Notes: a model not told the origin generated them from the letters alone. A DNA stretch of 64,000 nt from Hydrogenophaga sp. (GCF_018780075.1 NZ_JADMKB010000027.1:1-64000); one strand, 5' to 3'; counted from the stretch's first letter, positions 1 to 10,045 are shown. Translations and numbers: made by a program.

Positions 1-85
1 CCAGCGGGTGCGAGGTGCTGACGACGTTGCGCGCGAACAGCGGCAGGCGGGTGCTTGGGTAGGACGAGGCGTGGTTGAGGTTCAT
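1..85 (-). CDS. Gamma-glutamyltransferase, N-terminal fragment (runs off window)
   Basis: On the minus strand an ATG at 85 opens a frame that runs off the left edge and reads MNLNHASSYPSTRLPLFARN followed by VVSTSHPL. The pattern YPS-x-R-x-P-x-x-ARNVV-x-TS is what I know from the N-terminus of cytoplasmic-type gamma-glutamyltransferases of proteobacteria, just before the mature large subunit. Only 28 residues are visible, so catalytic residues cannot be checked. This piece is too short for the ORF track. The identification rests on that short motif alone. Confidence 0.55.
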   Translation of the reverse strand, partial: MNLNHASSYPSTRLPLFARNVVSTSHPL

Positions 86-115
86 GCCCGCATTCTGCAG
101 CGCCGGTCGCTGTTT

Positions 116-420
116 TCAACCCCCGCTGCGCAACAGCATCGCCGGGTTGAGTCGCATCTGCGCCAGCAGGTAGCGCGCGCCCAGCCCCAGGCTCAGCGTG
201 CTGACACCAGCCGCGGTCAGCAGCCTGCTCCAGTACAGCCCAGCCGGGCTCATGTCCAGCCGCCACTGCAGCAGCGCGGTGGCCAGCGCGCTTCCGGCCA
301 GCAGGGCAAAGCCGGCGGTCACGGCGGCCAGCAGCACGTATTCCCACAGCAGCACGCGCCTCAGCAGCGAATGCCGCGCGCCCAGCGCGTGCATCACCGT
401 GGCGTCGTAGAACTGGCGTG
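116..420 (-). pseudogene. FtsX/YbbP-like ABC permease remnant (C-terminus only)
   Basis: The minus-strand frame ending at 116 reads YDATVMHALGARHSLLRRVL, then a hydrophobic segment (WEYVLLAAVTAGFALLAGSALATALL) and a second one ending in the typical tail LNPAMLLRSGG. This is the last transmembrane region and C-terminus of an FtsX-like permease of an ABC exporter (YbbP type), where the LRALGA motif precedes the final helices. Upstream of about 420 the frame turns into arginine-rich, non-homologous sequence and soon meets the 3' end of the glutathione transferase gene. Most of the roughly 800-residue permease is therefore missing. It looks like a deletion remnant; the exact breakpoint is approximate. 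Confidence 0.6.
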
Positions 421-501
421 AACGCACCGAACGCCGGCAGGATGGCCCGGTTCGCTCACGAAGCAGGGCAGGCGCATCGCGGCGCGCGTGGTGCCGCCGG
501 G

Positions 502-1125
502 TCATGCGTAGTCGTAGGTGCCGCCTTTTTCCAGCGCCAGCTTGTAAGCCGGGCGAGCATGGATCTTCTTGAGCCAGGCCATGGTGGCGGGCCGCGAAGC
601 GCCCAGGCCGCCGCGCGACACGGCCGCTTCGAGCGGGAAGCTCATCATGATGTCGGCGGCGGTCATCTGCTGGCCGGCGAACCAGGGGCGCGAGGCGAGT
701 TCCTGCTCGATGTAGTCGAGGTGCACGTCGAGCATGGGCTGCACCTTCTTGATCGCGAGCTGGCCCAGCAGGGGGATCTTGGACATGGCCAGGATGAGCA
801 GCAGCATGGGCATGACCGAGCCCTCGGCGTAGTGCAGAAACTGGCGGTAGCGGCGTTGGCCCACGCCGCTGTCGGCCGGGCCGAGCTGGCCGGTTTTCTC
901 GACCAGGTACTCGCAGATGGCGCCGGTCTCGACCAGCTTGATGGCCCCGTCTTCCAGCACCGGCGACTTGCCCAGCGGGTGCACCTTCTTGAGCTCGGGC
1001 GGCGCGAGCATGGTGCTTTTGTCGCGCTCGTAGAAGCGGATCTCGTAGGGCAGTTCCAGCTCTTCGAGCAGCCACAGCAGGCGCTGCGAGCGGGAGTTGT
1101 TCAGGTGGTGGACGGTGAGGGTCAT
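502..1125 (-). CDS. Glutathione S-transferase family protein
   Basis: A 207-residue protein starting MTLTVHHLNNSRSQRLLWLL. The N-terminal thioredoxin-like domain (about residues 1-80) carries the SRSQR turn at the glutathione site, the cis-proline context GKSPVL and the ETGAICEYL helix that binds the gamma-glutamyl part of glutathione. The C-terminal helical domain follows and ends KGGTYDYA. Length fits bacterial theta/beta-like GSTs. The ORF track extends it upstream to 1632 in the same frame, but that part overlaps the DNA ligase gene antiparallel and has no GST character, so the ATG at 1125 is chosen. Substrate is unknown; such proteins conjugate or reduce electrophiles in the cytoplasm. 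Confidence 0.85.
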   Translation of the reverse strand: MTLTVHHLNNSRSQRLLWLLEELELPYEIRFYERDKSTMLAPPELKKVHPLGKSPVLEDGAIKLVETGAICEYLVEKTGQLGPADSGVGQRRYRQFLHYAEGSVMPMLLLILAMSKIPLLGQLAIKKVQPMLDVHLDYIEQELASRPWFAGQQMTAADIMMSFPLEAAVSRGGLGASRPATMAWLKKIHARPAYKLALEKGGTYDYA

Positions 1126-1211
1126 GACAACGCCTTGGGGTTGGGGAGGCCTGCATTGTGGTGCGTGGGCGGGATGCTTGCAGGCTGTCGTGGCATGCGG
1201 CGGCTTGCTGC

Positions 1212-2864
1212 TCACCCGCCGCCGGGCAGCAGTGCCGCCAGTGTCTGCAGCGAGTCGGCCTCTTCCACCGGCTTGTCTTCGCGCCAGCGCAACATGCGCG
1301 GGAAGCGCACCGCGATGCCGCTCTTGTGGCGCGGGCTGCGGCCGATGCCCTCGAAGCCGAGTTCGAACACCAGCGTGGGCCGCACGCTGCGCACCGGGCC
1401 GAAGCTCTCGATGGTGGTCGCGCGGATGATGGTGTCCACCCGCGCCATCTCGGCATCGGAGAGGCCCGAGTAGGCCTTGGCGAAGGGCACGAGCGCGCGG
1501 CCCTCGGTGCCTGGCGGCGCGTTCCACACCGCGAAGGTGTAGTCGCTGTAGACGCTGGCGCGGCGACCATGGCCGCGCTGGGCGTAGATCAGCACCGCGT
1601 CCACGCTCATCGGGTCGGTCTTCCACTTCCACCAGGTGCCCGCGGCCTTGGTGCGGCCCACGCCGTAGCTGCTGGCGCGCTGCTTGAGCATGAAGCCTTC
1701 GGTGCCGCGTTCGCGGGCTTCTTCGCGCAGGGCGGCGAGTTGCGCCCAGGTGTCGCCCGTCAGCACCGGGCTGGCGATCAGCAGCGGGTGGTTGAGGTCC
1801 TGCACCAGCGCGTCCAACGCCACGCGGCGCGCGTGCAGCGGCTGTTCGCGCAGGTCCTGCCCGGCCTGTTCGAGCAGGTCGTAGGCCAGCAGCGCCACCG
1901 GCAGCTCGCGCAGGATCTTGGGGCCCAGCGTCTTGCGGCCGATGCGCTTCTGCAGCTCGGCGAAGGGCTGCGGCTTGTCCTCGCGCCAGACCACGATCTC
2001 GCCGTCGAGCACCGTGCCTTCCGGCAGCGCCTCGCCCAGCGCCACCAGCTCAGGAAAGCGCTCGGTCACCAGTTCTTCGCCGCGCGACCACAGCCACACC
2101 TGGCCCGCGCGCTGCACGAGCTGCGCGCGGATGCCGTCCCATTTCCACTCCACCTGCCAGTCGGCGGGCGGCCCGAGCAGTTGATCGAATCGCTCCAGCG
2201 CTTCGTTGAACGGGTGCGCCAGAAAGAAGGGGTAGGGCTGGCCGCTGGTTTGCTGGTTCTGCTCGGTGGGGCTTTCCGGCGCCACCAGCGCCGCGTAGTC
2301 GGCCGCCGAGGGCAAGGCGCCGATGTGGGTGTAGCCCATGAGCCGCTGCGCCACGCGTTTCGCGTCCACGCCGGCCACGGCAGCGAGTGCCTGCGTGACC
2401 TGCAGCTTGGACACGCCGACGCGGAAGCCGCCGGTGATGAGCTTGAAGTAGACGAAGCGCTGATCGTCGGGCAGTGCGTCCCACTGGGCTTGCAGTTTTG
2501 ACGCCAACACTTCAGGCGGCAGGCCGCGCAGCGGCAGCAGGTGCTGCACGAGCCAGTCGGCGAGCCCGCGGTCCACCGGCGCGCTGGCCGGCGGCAGCAG
2601 CAGCGACACGGTCTCGGCCAGGTCGCCCACGGTCTGGTAACTCTCTTCAAACAGCCACTCGGGCAGGCCCGCCGCCGCCTGCGCCAGCTCGCGCAGCGCG
2701 CGCGTGGGCACGGTCTGGCGTGGCTTGCCGCCGGCCAGGAAATACACCGCCCAGGCCGCATCGGCGGCGGGCGCTTCGCTGAAGTAGCGCTGCAGCGCTG
2801 CCTGCTTTTCGCGCGTGGCGGTGCTCGCGTCCAGCTCGCGGTAGAGGGCGGCGAAGCGCTTCAT
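1212..2864 (-). CDS. ATP-dependent DNA ligase (exonuclease-associated bacterial type)
   Basis: A 550-residue protein with the nucleotidyltransferase motif I EWKWDGIRAQ, catalytic lysine near residue 242. Motif III/IIIa-like (ALLAYDLLE), motif IV (EGFMLK) and motif V (WWKWK) follow, then an OB-fold-like C-terminus (RFPRMLRWREDK). The N-terminal 200 residues are an alpha-helical DNA-binding domain. It seals nicks using ATP and belongs to the ligase family found beside a beta-lactamase-fold exonuclease. Its start ATG overlaps the stop of that exonuclease in the arrangement ATGA, so the two are co-translated. The Lhr-type helicase and phosphoesterase that often complete this module are not adjacent. 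It is probably an accessory repair ligase beside the NAD-dependent housekeeping enzyme. Confidence 0.9.
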   Translation of the reverse strand: MKRFAALYRELDASTATREKQAALQRYFSEAPAADAAWAVYFLAGGKPRQTVPTRALRELAQAAAGLPEWLFEESYQTVGDLAETVSLLLPPASAPVDRGLADWLVQHLLPLRGLPPEVLASKLQAQWDALPDDQRFVYFKLITGGFRVGVSKLQVTQALAAVAGVDAKRVAQRLMGYTHIGALPSAADYAALVAPESPTEQNQQTSGQPYPFFLAHPFNEALERFDQLLGPPADWQVEWKWDGIRAQLVQRAGQVWLWSRGEELVTERFPELVALGEALPEGTVLDGEIVVWREDKPQPFAELQKRIGRKTLGPKILRELPVALLAYDLLEQAGQDLREQPLHARRVALDALVQDLNHPLLIASPVLTGDTWAQLAALREEARERGTEGFMLKQRASSYGVGRTKAAGTWWKWKTDPMSVDAVLIYAQRGHGRRASVYSDYTFAVWNAPPGTEGRALVPFAKAYSGLSDAEMARVDTIIRATTIESFGPVRSVRPTLVFELGFEGIGRSPRHKSGIAVRFPRMLRWREDKPVEEADSLQTLAALLPGGG

Positions 2865-3910
2865 GGGGCGGGCTCCCCGGGAGCGACTTCAACAGCCTTG
2901 TCCGCCGAGTCCTCGTCGCCGTACTCGGTCTCAAACGCCTGCGCGTCCAGCCCCTGCTCGGTGAGCCAGCGCACCAGCACCGGCACGCTGCCGTGCGTCA
3001 CGCGGATGTGTTCGGCGCCGGTGCCTTTGATGGCCGCCATCAGCCCCGGCCAGTCCGCGTGGTCCGACATCACGAAGCCCCGGTCCACGCCACGCCGCCG
3101 CCGCGTGCCGCGCACCTGCATCCAGCCGCTGGCGAACGCGTCCACCGCGTCGGCGCCGAAGCGCTTCATCCAGGGCGTGCCCTGGGCCGAGGGCGGGGCG
3201 AGCACCAGCGCGTGCTGCAGCGCGGTCTTGTCCAGCTCGGTCACGTGGTGCGTGGGCGGCAGGTGCACGCCCGCCTCGCGGTACACCGCGTTCAATGGTT
3301 CCACCGCGCCGTGCACGACGATGGGACCGATGCTGGCGTCCACCCCATGCAGCAGCCGCTGCGCCTTGCCGAAGGCGTAACACAGCAGCACCGAGGCGCG
3401 GCCCTCGTCGGCGTTGCGCCGCCACCAGGCGTTGATGTCGTCGAACAGCACCGCCTGCGTGGGCCAGCGGTAGACCGGCAGGCCGAAGGTGCTCTCGGTG
3501 ATGAAGGTGTCGCAGCGCACCGGCTCGAACGGCGCGCAGGTGCCGTCGGCCTCGGTCTTGTAGTCGCCCGAGGCCACCCACACCCGGCCGCCGTGTTCCA
3601 GCCGCACCTGCGCCGAGCCCAGCACATGCCCGGCCGGGTGCAGCGACAGGCGCACGCCGTGGTGTTCAATGGCTTCGCCATAGTCCAGCGTCTGCAGGGC
3701 AATGTCCGCCCCGAGTCGCTGGCGCAGCGTGCCCGCGCTGTGCGTGTGCGCCAGGTAGTGCGCGTGGCCCCAGCGCGCATGGTCCGAATGGCCATGCGTG
3801 ATCACGGCCCGTTGCACCGGTCGCCAGGGGTCGATGAAGAAGTCGCCCGCAGGGCAGTACAGTCCTTCCGGGCGGGCGACGATGAGGCCAGGGTCGTTGA
3901 GGGACGCCAT
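2861..3910 (-). CDS. DNA-ligase-associated exonuclease (metallo-beta-lactamase/beta-CASP fold)
   Basis: A 349-residue protein with the metal-binding signature THGHSDHARWG (HxHxDH) at about residues 40-50. Further ligands fit HPAGHVLGS and SGDYKTE, and the beta-CASP region has ESTFGLPVYRWP and SDHADW. This architecture is that of the putative mRNA-3'-processing-like exonucleases that neighbour bacterial ATP-dependent ligases. It is the first gene of a two-gene operon and overlaps the ligase start by 4 bp. Its promoter must lie in the 91-bp AT-rich gap that also serves the divergent toxin-antitoxin operon. A role in DNA end processing before ligation is inferred from family and context. Confidence 0.88.
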   Translation of the reverse strand: MASLNDPGLIVARPEGLYCPAGDFFIDPWRPVQRAVITHGHSDHARWGHAHYLAHTHSAGTLRQRLGADIALQTLDYGEAIEHHGVRLSLHPAGHVLGSAQVRLEHGGRVWVASGDYKTEADGTCAPFEPVRCDTFITESTFGLPVYRWPTQAVLFDDINAWWRRNADEGRASVLLCYAFGKAQRLLHGVDASIGPIVVHGAVEPLNAVYREAGVHLPPTHHVTELDKTALQHALVLAPPSAQGTPWMKRFGADAVDAFASGWMQVRGTRRRRGVDRGFVMSDHADWPGLMAAIKGTGAEHIRVTHGSVPVLVRWLTEQGLDAQAFETEYGDEDSADKAVEVAPGEPAP

Positions 3911-3940
3911 GTTTCCAGCAAGAATAACGAACTTTACGAT

Positions 3941-3980
3941 ATTGACGAATTAAACGGATTGACCGAAAATAGCCGTCAAA
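3941..3980. promoter_or_regulatory. AT-rich divergent promoter/operator region of the RES-Xre operon
   Basis: The 91-bp gap is strikingly AT-rich for this genome. It holds a direct repeat ATTGACGAA (3941) / ATTGACCGAA (3958), spaced 17 bp, and an inverted pair TTGAC-N11-GTCAA (3959-3979). Toxin-antitoxin operons of this family are usually autorepressed at such repeats close to the antitoxin start at 4002. The operator role is inference. Confidence 0.45.
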
Positions 3981-4001
3981 ACAAATCAACAGGGACCGAT
4001 C

Positions 4002-4475
4002 ATGAACACACTTGCCATTCCTCTGGGCTCCACGGAGAAAGCGCCGCGCCGGAGCGCCGCCCGCGCGTCCGCGGACCCTTACGCCAGCGAAGCGCAAACC
4101 ACCGCGCTGTTGCGCTCAGGCGCGGCCTACCGGCGCGAGCGCATCCAGGCCGCCGACATGGTCACCACCGACGAAGCCGCCGAACTGGCGGGCGCCACGC
4201 GCGTGACCATCAACGCCTGGATCAAGGCCGGCCGCTGCATCGGCGTGGCGCACCTGCGGCGCGGCTACAAGCTGCCGCGCTGGCAGTTCGAGCCCTTCGT
4301 GTTCCCGCACCTCCAGCCCCTGTCGCAGGCGCTGGGCGCCACCGATGGCTGGCAGCTGCTGGCCTTTCTGGAGAGCCCGCACCCGGCGCTGGACGGGCAG
4401 ACGCCCCGTGTGGCGCTGGAGCAGGGCGTGGATGCGAGCCGTGTGCTGGGGTTGGCAACAGCAGAGGGTCATTGA
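4002..4475 (+). CDS. Xre/MbcA/ParS-like antitoxin of a RES-type toxin-antitoxin pair
   Basis: A 157-residue protein. The middle (about residues 50-95) has a MerR-like or degenerate helix-turn-helix: TTDEAAELAGATRVTINAWI. The C-terminal 50 residues fit the toxin-binding domain of Xre/MbcA/ParS antitoxins (W-x-LL-x-FLESP, then LDGQTPRVALEQG, ending LGLATAEGH). It sits 12 bp before the RES-domain gene, the usual antitoxin-toxin order. Antitoxin binding would block the toxin active site and the complex would repress the promoter upstream. The N-terminal 45 residues are basic and probably disordered. Function follows from domain pairing, not from direct evidence. Confidence 0.75.
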   Translation: MNTLAIPLGSTEKAPRRSAARASADPYASEAQTTALLRSGAAYRRERIQAADMVTTDEAAELAGATRVTINAWIKAGRCIGVAHLRRGYKLPRWQFEPFVFPHLQPLSQALGATDGWQLLAFLESPHPALDGQTPRVALEQGVDASRVLGLATAEGH

Positions 4476-4487
4476 CGACCCCTGCCC

Positions 4488-5084
4488 ATGGATCTCAAAG
4501 AACTCAACCCGCCGCTGACTGAGCTGCCCGCTGGGCAGAACTTCTTTCGCGTGCAGCTGCTGCGCGCGCGACCCGGCAGCGTCAAGGCCAACGGCCTGCT
4601 GCTGCCACCGGCCGGTGTGCTCTCCGGTCGCTTCTGCCTGGCCGACCGGGTGACGGCCTACCTGGCCGACAGCGCAGCGACCGCCTTGTTTGAGTCGCTG
4701 TTCCGCCGCGACGCGGTCAGTCGCAGCCTGGCCGACCTGCGCAAGCGCGCGCTGCTGCAGTTCAGCACCATGCAGCCGCTGCGACTGGTGGACCTGCGTC
4801 CTCTGGCTGAGCCCTACCCGGTGTTGCAGAGCCTGCGGATCGCACAGACCCAGGCGCTGGCGCGGGACTGCGTCAAGGCAGGTCACCAAGGGCTGATCTA
4901 TGCCTCGGCCCAACACCCGCAACACGCCTGCGTTTGCCTGTTCCCGGATGGCATCGCAGCGCTCAAGCGAACGCAGCAATGGCCGCTGGTCAAACCCGGC
5001 ACGCGGCAGTTGCTGCACGCCGTGGTCGACGCCGCGCGCCGGTCGGGTGTGTCGTTGCTGGGGGAGGATGTGGCTGCCACATGA
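4488..5084 (+). CDS. RES-domain toxin (NAD+-degrading toxin family)
   Basis: A 198-residue protein with the RES-domain layout: an N-terminal FFRVQLL strand with the conserved Arg, a GRFCLADRVTAYLADS segment supplying Arg and Tyr, and the Glu in ALFESLFRRD. Later comes the Gly-rich QGLIYASAQHP strand with the conserved Ser. Characterised RES toxins such as MbcT and Res degrade NAD+ and stop growth until the cognate antitoxin binds. It follows the antitoxin by 12 bp, and its stop overlaps the start of the next small membrane-protein gene (ATGA). The HPQHACVC segment replaces part of the more usual SVR-type motif, so activity is not guaranteed. Confidence 0.75.
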   Translation: MDLKELNPPLTELPAGQNFFRVQLLRARPGSVKANGLLLPPAGVLSGRFCLADRVTAYLADSAATALFESLFRRDAVSRSLADLRKRALLQFSTMQPLRLVDLRPLAEPYPVLQSLRIAQTQALARDCVKAGHQGLIYASAQHPQHACVCLFPDGIAALKRTQQWPLVKPGTRQLLHAVVDAARRSGVSLLGEDVAAT

Positions 5085-5410
5085 GCCCAACGACCCTTGG
5101 CGAATCGTCGAAGGCCGCAGCCCTCGTCTGGGTCAACCTGTACCTGGCGCTGCTCGCCCTGCTGGTGTGGGGCATGGTCTACGGCCTGCGCATCCGCTGC
5201 GAGGGCTTTGGCTGCATGGGCGTGGGCATGTACTGGTTCGTGTGGGCCGGCGTCTGCACCGTGACCGGGCTGCTGGGGCTGTGGGCGCGTTCCCGCAGCT
5301 CGCTCGCGGGCGTGGCGGTGGGCCTGGTTCGGGTGGCCCTGGTTCGGGTGGCCCTGTGGGTGCAGCTGCTCATGGGGCTGGGGCTGCTGTGCTGGTGGTG
5401 GTTGGGGTGA
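5081..5410 (+). CDS. Small three-helix membrane protein translationally coupled to the RES toxin
   Basis: A 109-residue protein of unknown function, starting at an ATG that overlaps the toxin stop by 4 bp. It has about three hydrophobic helices (WVNLYLALLALLVWGMVYGL, MYWFVWAGVCTVTGLLGL and a C-terminal leucine/tryptophan-rich helix). Two cysteines lie in the loop RCEGFGCMG. A perfect 15-bp tandem duplication (5324-5353) encodes VRVAL twice in the last helix. The ORF track's longer frame from 4934 overlaps the toxin and is not believed. Translational coupling suggests co-expression with the toxin-antitoxin pair, but I know no family that explains it. Confidence 0.6.
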   Translation: MSPTTLGESSKAAALVWVNLYLALLALLVWGMVYGLRIRCEGFGCMGVGMYWFVWAGVCTVTGLLGLWARSRSSLAGVAVGLVRVALVRVALWVQLLMGLGLLCWWWLG

Positions 5411-5475
5411 CGGCTGGTTGACCGTCCGGGCACCGGGGCGCACAGTGTCCACCCCGTCACACACCGGAGACCACC

Positions 5476-5853
5476 GTGTCCACCTCCCCCCACGCCATCA
5501 ACTGGTTTGAAATCCCCGTGACCGACTTCGCCCGCGCCGTGGCCTTCTATGAAACGGTGCTCGGTCGGCCCATCGAGACCATGGCCTTGGGGCCGTCCAC
5601 CATGGGTTTCCTTTCCATGGGCCCGGACTCGGTGGGCGGCGCCATCGTGCACGAAGAGGGCGCCACGCCCTCGCGCAGCGGCACGCTGGTTTACCTCAAC
5701 GGCGGCGACGACCTGGCGCCGACGCTCGCACGGGTCGAGGGCGCCGGCGGCTCGGTGACCGTGCCCAAGAGCGACATCGGCAGCGGCTTCGGCTTCTTCG
5801 CCCACTTCATCGACACCGAGGGCAACCGCGTGGGTTTGCACTCGATGGCCTGA
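5476..5853 (+). CDS. VOC (glyoxalase/bleomycin-resistance fold) family protein
   Basis: A 125-residue single-domain protein with two beta-alpha-beta-beta-beta modules: NWFEIPVTDFARAVAFYETV at the start and FFAHFIDTEGNRVGLHS at the end. Glu and His residues in those strands match the usual metal-binding positions of the vicinal-oxygen-chelate fold. It resembles small uncharacterised VOC proteins of proteobacteria rather than true lactoylglutathione lyases. It stands alone between the toxin operon and an oxidoreductase gene. The reaction cannot be inferred. Confidence 0.8.
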   Translation: MSTSPHAINWFEIPVTDFARAVAFYETVLGRPIETMALGPSTMGFLSMGPDSVGGAIVHEEGATPSRSGTLVYLNGGDDLAPTLARVEGAGGSVTVPKSDIGSGFGFFAHFIDTEGNRVGLHSMA

Positions 5854-5887
5854 GGGCCAGCGAGCCGGTGCCGGTATGCTTTCCGGC

Positions 5888-6700
5888 ATGACCTCAGCCC
5901 GCCACGTCCTCTTCCTCGTCGCCTCCACCCGCGAACCCGGCCACGTCGGCAACACCGAGTGGCTGGCCCGCCAGGCCGCGGCCAGCCTGCCGCCCGACAC
6001 CACCCAGACCTGGGTGCACCTGGCCCGCGCCGGCATCCCCGAGTTCATCGACCAGCGCCACACCGTCGGCAGTTACCCCATGCCCGAAAGCGGCAGCGTG
6101 ATGCGCAACCTGCTGGACCAGACCCTGGCCTGCACCGACCTCGTCTTCGTTGCACCGGTCTACTGGTTCAGCTTCCCCGCCACGCTCAAGGCCTACCTCG
6201 ACCACTGGAGCGCCTGGCTGCGCGTGCCGGGGCTGGAGTTCAAGGCGCAGATGAGCCAGAAGCGCCTGTGGCTGATCACCACCAACGGGGATCGCGCCAA
6301 AGCACAACCCATGATCGACTCGACGGCGATGTGCGCGAAGTTCCTCGAAATGCCTTTGGCAGGTGTGTTGTGGGGCAAAGGAGGAGCGGCGGAGGCTGTA
6401 AAGGCTGACGAAGGTGCAGCAGAAAATGCCCTCACATTCTTCGGTCATCCGCAGCAAGGTATTTCCGGCAACCAAGTTACTAGGTCCAGTATCGTCTACG
6501 CGTACAACGGCTACCTTCCGGTTTTTGCCAGTTGGAACTCTGGGGAGCCCTACACAGGCAAGGCCAGTGGTACTAAAGACATCGCGGATTGGAGCGGGGG
6601 CTTTCTCGACGGATTTCCACATGGGCCATTTGTTCTGGTGTTGGGTGACCGTCAAACCAACTACCTAAAGTTCGATAGAGGTTTAGTTGCGGAGAATTGA
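5888..6700 (+). CDS. Flavodoxin-fold NAD(P)H oxidoreductase with aberrant C-terminal extension
   Basis: The first 185 residues (MTSARHVLFLVASTREPGHV) have the flavodoxin-like fold of NADPH-dependent FMN reductases/quinone reductases: the STREPGHVGNT phosphate loop, then VFVAPVYWFSFPATLKAYLDHW and ITTNGD. Family members end near the LTFFG helix, about residue 185. Here the frame continues for about 83 more residues (GISGNQVTRSS to GLVAEN) that look unrelated to the fold. They are encoded by DNA of clearly lower GC than the neighbours (about 6440-6700). A recombination or frameshift that removed the native stop is likely. The ATG at 5876 is an alternative start, but 5888 fits the family N-terminus better. 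Confidence 0.7.
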   Translation: MTSARHVLFLVASTREPGHVGNTEWLARQAAASLPPDTTQTWVHLARAGIPEFIDQRHTVGSYPMPESGSVMRNLLDQTLACTDLVFVAPVYWFSFPATLKAYLDHWSAWLRVPGLEFKAQMSQKRLWLITTNGDRAKAQPMIDSTAMCAKFLEMPLAGVLWGKGGAAEAVKADEGAAENALTFFGHPQQGISGNQVTRSSIVYAYNGYLPVFASWNSGEPYTGKASGTKDIADWSGGFLDGFPHGPFVLVLGDRQTNYLKFDRGLVAEN

Positions 6701-6763
6701 GAGCCTGCCATTGGTGATGACTCAAAATTATTCGTTCAACATAAGGTTGTTCTGCAACCAAGA

Positions 6764-6803
6764 GGGAAGGGGGCGACGGTCACCCGTCGCCCCCTTCCCT
6801 TTT
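6764..6803 (+). terminator. Strong hairpin terminator between convergent oxidoreductase and dnaJ
   Basis: A perfect 16-bp inverted repeat (GGGAAGGGGGCGACGG / CCGTCGCCCCCTTCCC) has a 4-nt loop TCAC and is followed by TTTT on the plus strand. It lies between two convergent genes and may stop transcription from both sides, though only the plus side has a T-run. Confidence 0.8.
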
Positions 6804-6822
6804 CTGAACCTGTCAGCGCGAA

Positions 6823-7956
6823 TCAGCTGAAAAAGCTCTTCGCCTTCTCAAACCAGCCCTTGTCATTCGGGCTGTGTTTGTGGCCGCCTTTCTTGAACGA
6901 CTCGTCGAGTTCCTTGAGCAGCTTGCGCTGGTGTTCGGTCAGCTTCACCGGCGTCTCGACCGCCACGTGGCAGTACAGGTCGCCGGGGTAGCTGCTGCGC
7001 ACGCCCTTGACTCCCTTGCCGCGCAGGCGGAAGGTCTTGCCGCTTTGTGTGCCTTCGGGCAGGTCGATGGTGGCCTTGCCCGCGAGCGTGGGCACGTCGA
7101 TCTCGCCGCCCAGGGCGGCCACCGTCATGCTCACCGGCACCTGGCAGTGCAGGTCGTCGCCTTCGCGTTCGAAGATGTCGTGCTTGCGCAGCCGCACTTC
7201 AATGTAGAGGTCGCCTGAGGGGCCGCCGTTCTGACCGGGCTCACCGTTGCCGGTGCTGCGGATGCGCTGACCGTCGTCGATGCCGGCGGGGATCTTGATC
7301 TCCAGCGTTTTCTGCTTCTTGATCTTGCCCTGGCCGTGGCAGGTGGGGCAGGGCTCGGGAATGATCTTGCCGGTACCGCTGCACTGCGGACAGGTCTGCT
7401 GTACGCTGAAGAAACCCTGGCGCATCTGCACCGAGCCTTGGCCGTGGCAGGTGCTGCAGGTCTTCACGCTGGTGCCGGGCTTGGCGCCGGTGCCGGTGCA
7501 GGTTTCGCAGTCGTCCCAGCTCGGAATGCGGATCTGCGTTTCCTTGCCGCCGGCAGCCTCTTCGAGCGAGATTTCCATGGCGTACGACAGATCGGCGCCG
7601 CGGTAGACCTGGCGGCCGCTGCGCTGGCCGCGCGCACCACCGAAGATGTCGCCAAAGATGTCGCCGAACGACTCCGAGAAGCCACCGAAGCCCTCGGCGC
7701 CGGCCGCGCCACCGCGCAGGTTGGGGTCCACGCCGGCGTGGCCATACTGGTCGTAAGCCGCTTTTTTCTGCGGGTCCGACAGCATCTCGTAGGCTTCTTT
7801 GGCCTCCTTGAACCGCTCTTCCGCCGCCTTGGATGCATCGCCCTGGTTGCGGTCGGGGTGGTGCTTCATCGCAAGCTTGCGATACGCCTTTTTGATTTCT
7901 TCGTCTGCGGCGTTCTTGGGCACGCCCAGCACTTCGTAAAAATCGCGTTTAGCCAT
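6823..7956 (-). CDS. dnaJ: Chaperone protein DnaJ
   Basis: A 377-residue Hsp40 co-chaperone. The J domain (residues 1-70, [16 protein letters not shown]) carries the HPD motif in MKHHPDRNQ that stimulates the DnaK ATPase. A Gly/Phe-rich linker follows ([17 protein letters not shown]). The zinc domain has four CxxCxGxG repeats: [24 protein letters not shown] and CPTCHGQG. The C-terminal substrate-binding domains end at KAKSFFS. The start is taken at MAKRDF; the track adds 14 upstream residues without family support. It is the last gene of grpE-dnaK-dnaJ. Confidence 0.97.
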   Translation of the reverse strand: MAKRDFYEVLGVPKNAADEEIKKAYRKLAMKHHPDRNQGDASKAAEERFKEAKEAYEMLSDPQKKAAYDQYGHAGVDPNLRGGAAGAEGFGGFSESFGDIFGDIFGGARGQRSGRQVYRGADLSYAMEISLEEAAGGKETQIRIPSWDDCETCTGTGAKPGTSVKTCSTCHGQGSVQMRQGFFSVQQTCPQCSGTGKIIPEPCPTCHGQGKIKKQKTLEIKIPAGIDDGQRIRSTGNGEPGQNGGPSGDLYIEVRLRKHDIFEREGDDLHCQVPVSMTVAALGGEIDVPTLAGKATIDLPEGTQSGKTFRLRGKGVKGVRSSYPGDLYCHVAVETPVKLTEHQRKLLKELDESFKKGGHKHSPNDKGWFEKAKSFFS

Positions 7957-8000
7957 GGTCTTTAGGGAACAGCCCCTGGGGGTTCGGTTGGAACACAAAC

Positions 8001-8026
8001 GCCGCGACAGGCTTCCCTGACGCGGC
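8001..8026 (-). other. Hairpin in the dnaK-dnaJ intergenic spacer
   Basis: GCCGCGACAGG-cttc-CCTGACGCGGC forms an 11-bp stem with a single mismatch in the 92-bp gap between dnaK and dnaJ. There is no T-run, so it is more likely an RNA processing or differential-expression element than a full terminator. The role is inferred. Confidence 0.4.
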
Positions 8027-8048
8027 GGATGATCGAAGCTTCAGCGAA

Positions 8049-9974
<1,926 letters not shown>

Positions 9975-10045
9975 GTGCTCTGCTCCGGTTCTAAAAAATG
10001 AATGTTGAAAACGCTGTGGACGCGGTGTGCATCCCTTGTGGAAGA

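Noticed and set aside
5324-5353. Two copies of a 15-bp unit, considered as a CRISPR or VNTR seed
   Set aside because: Only two units, in frame, no spacers; a simple tandem duplication in a membrane helix.
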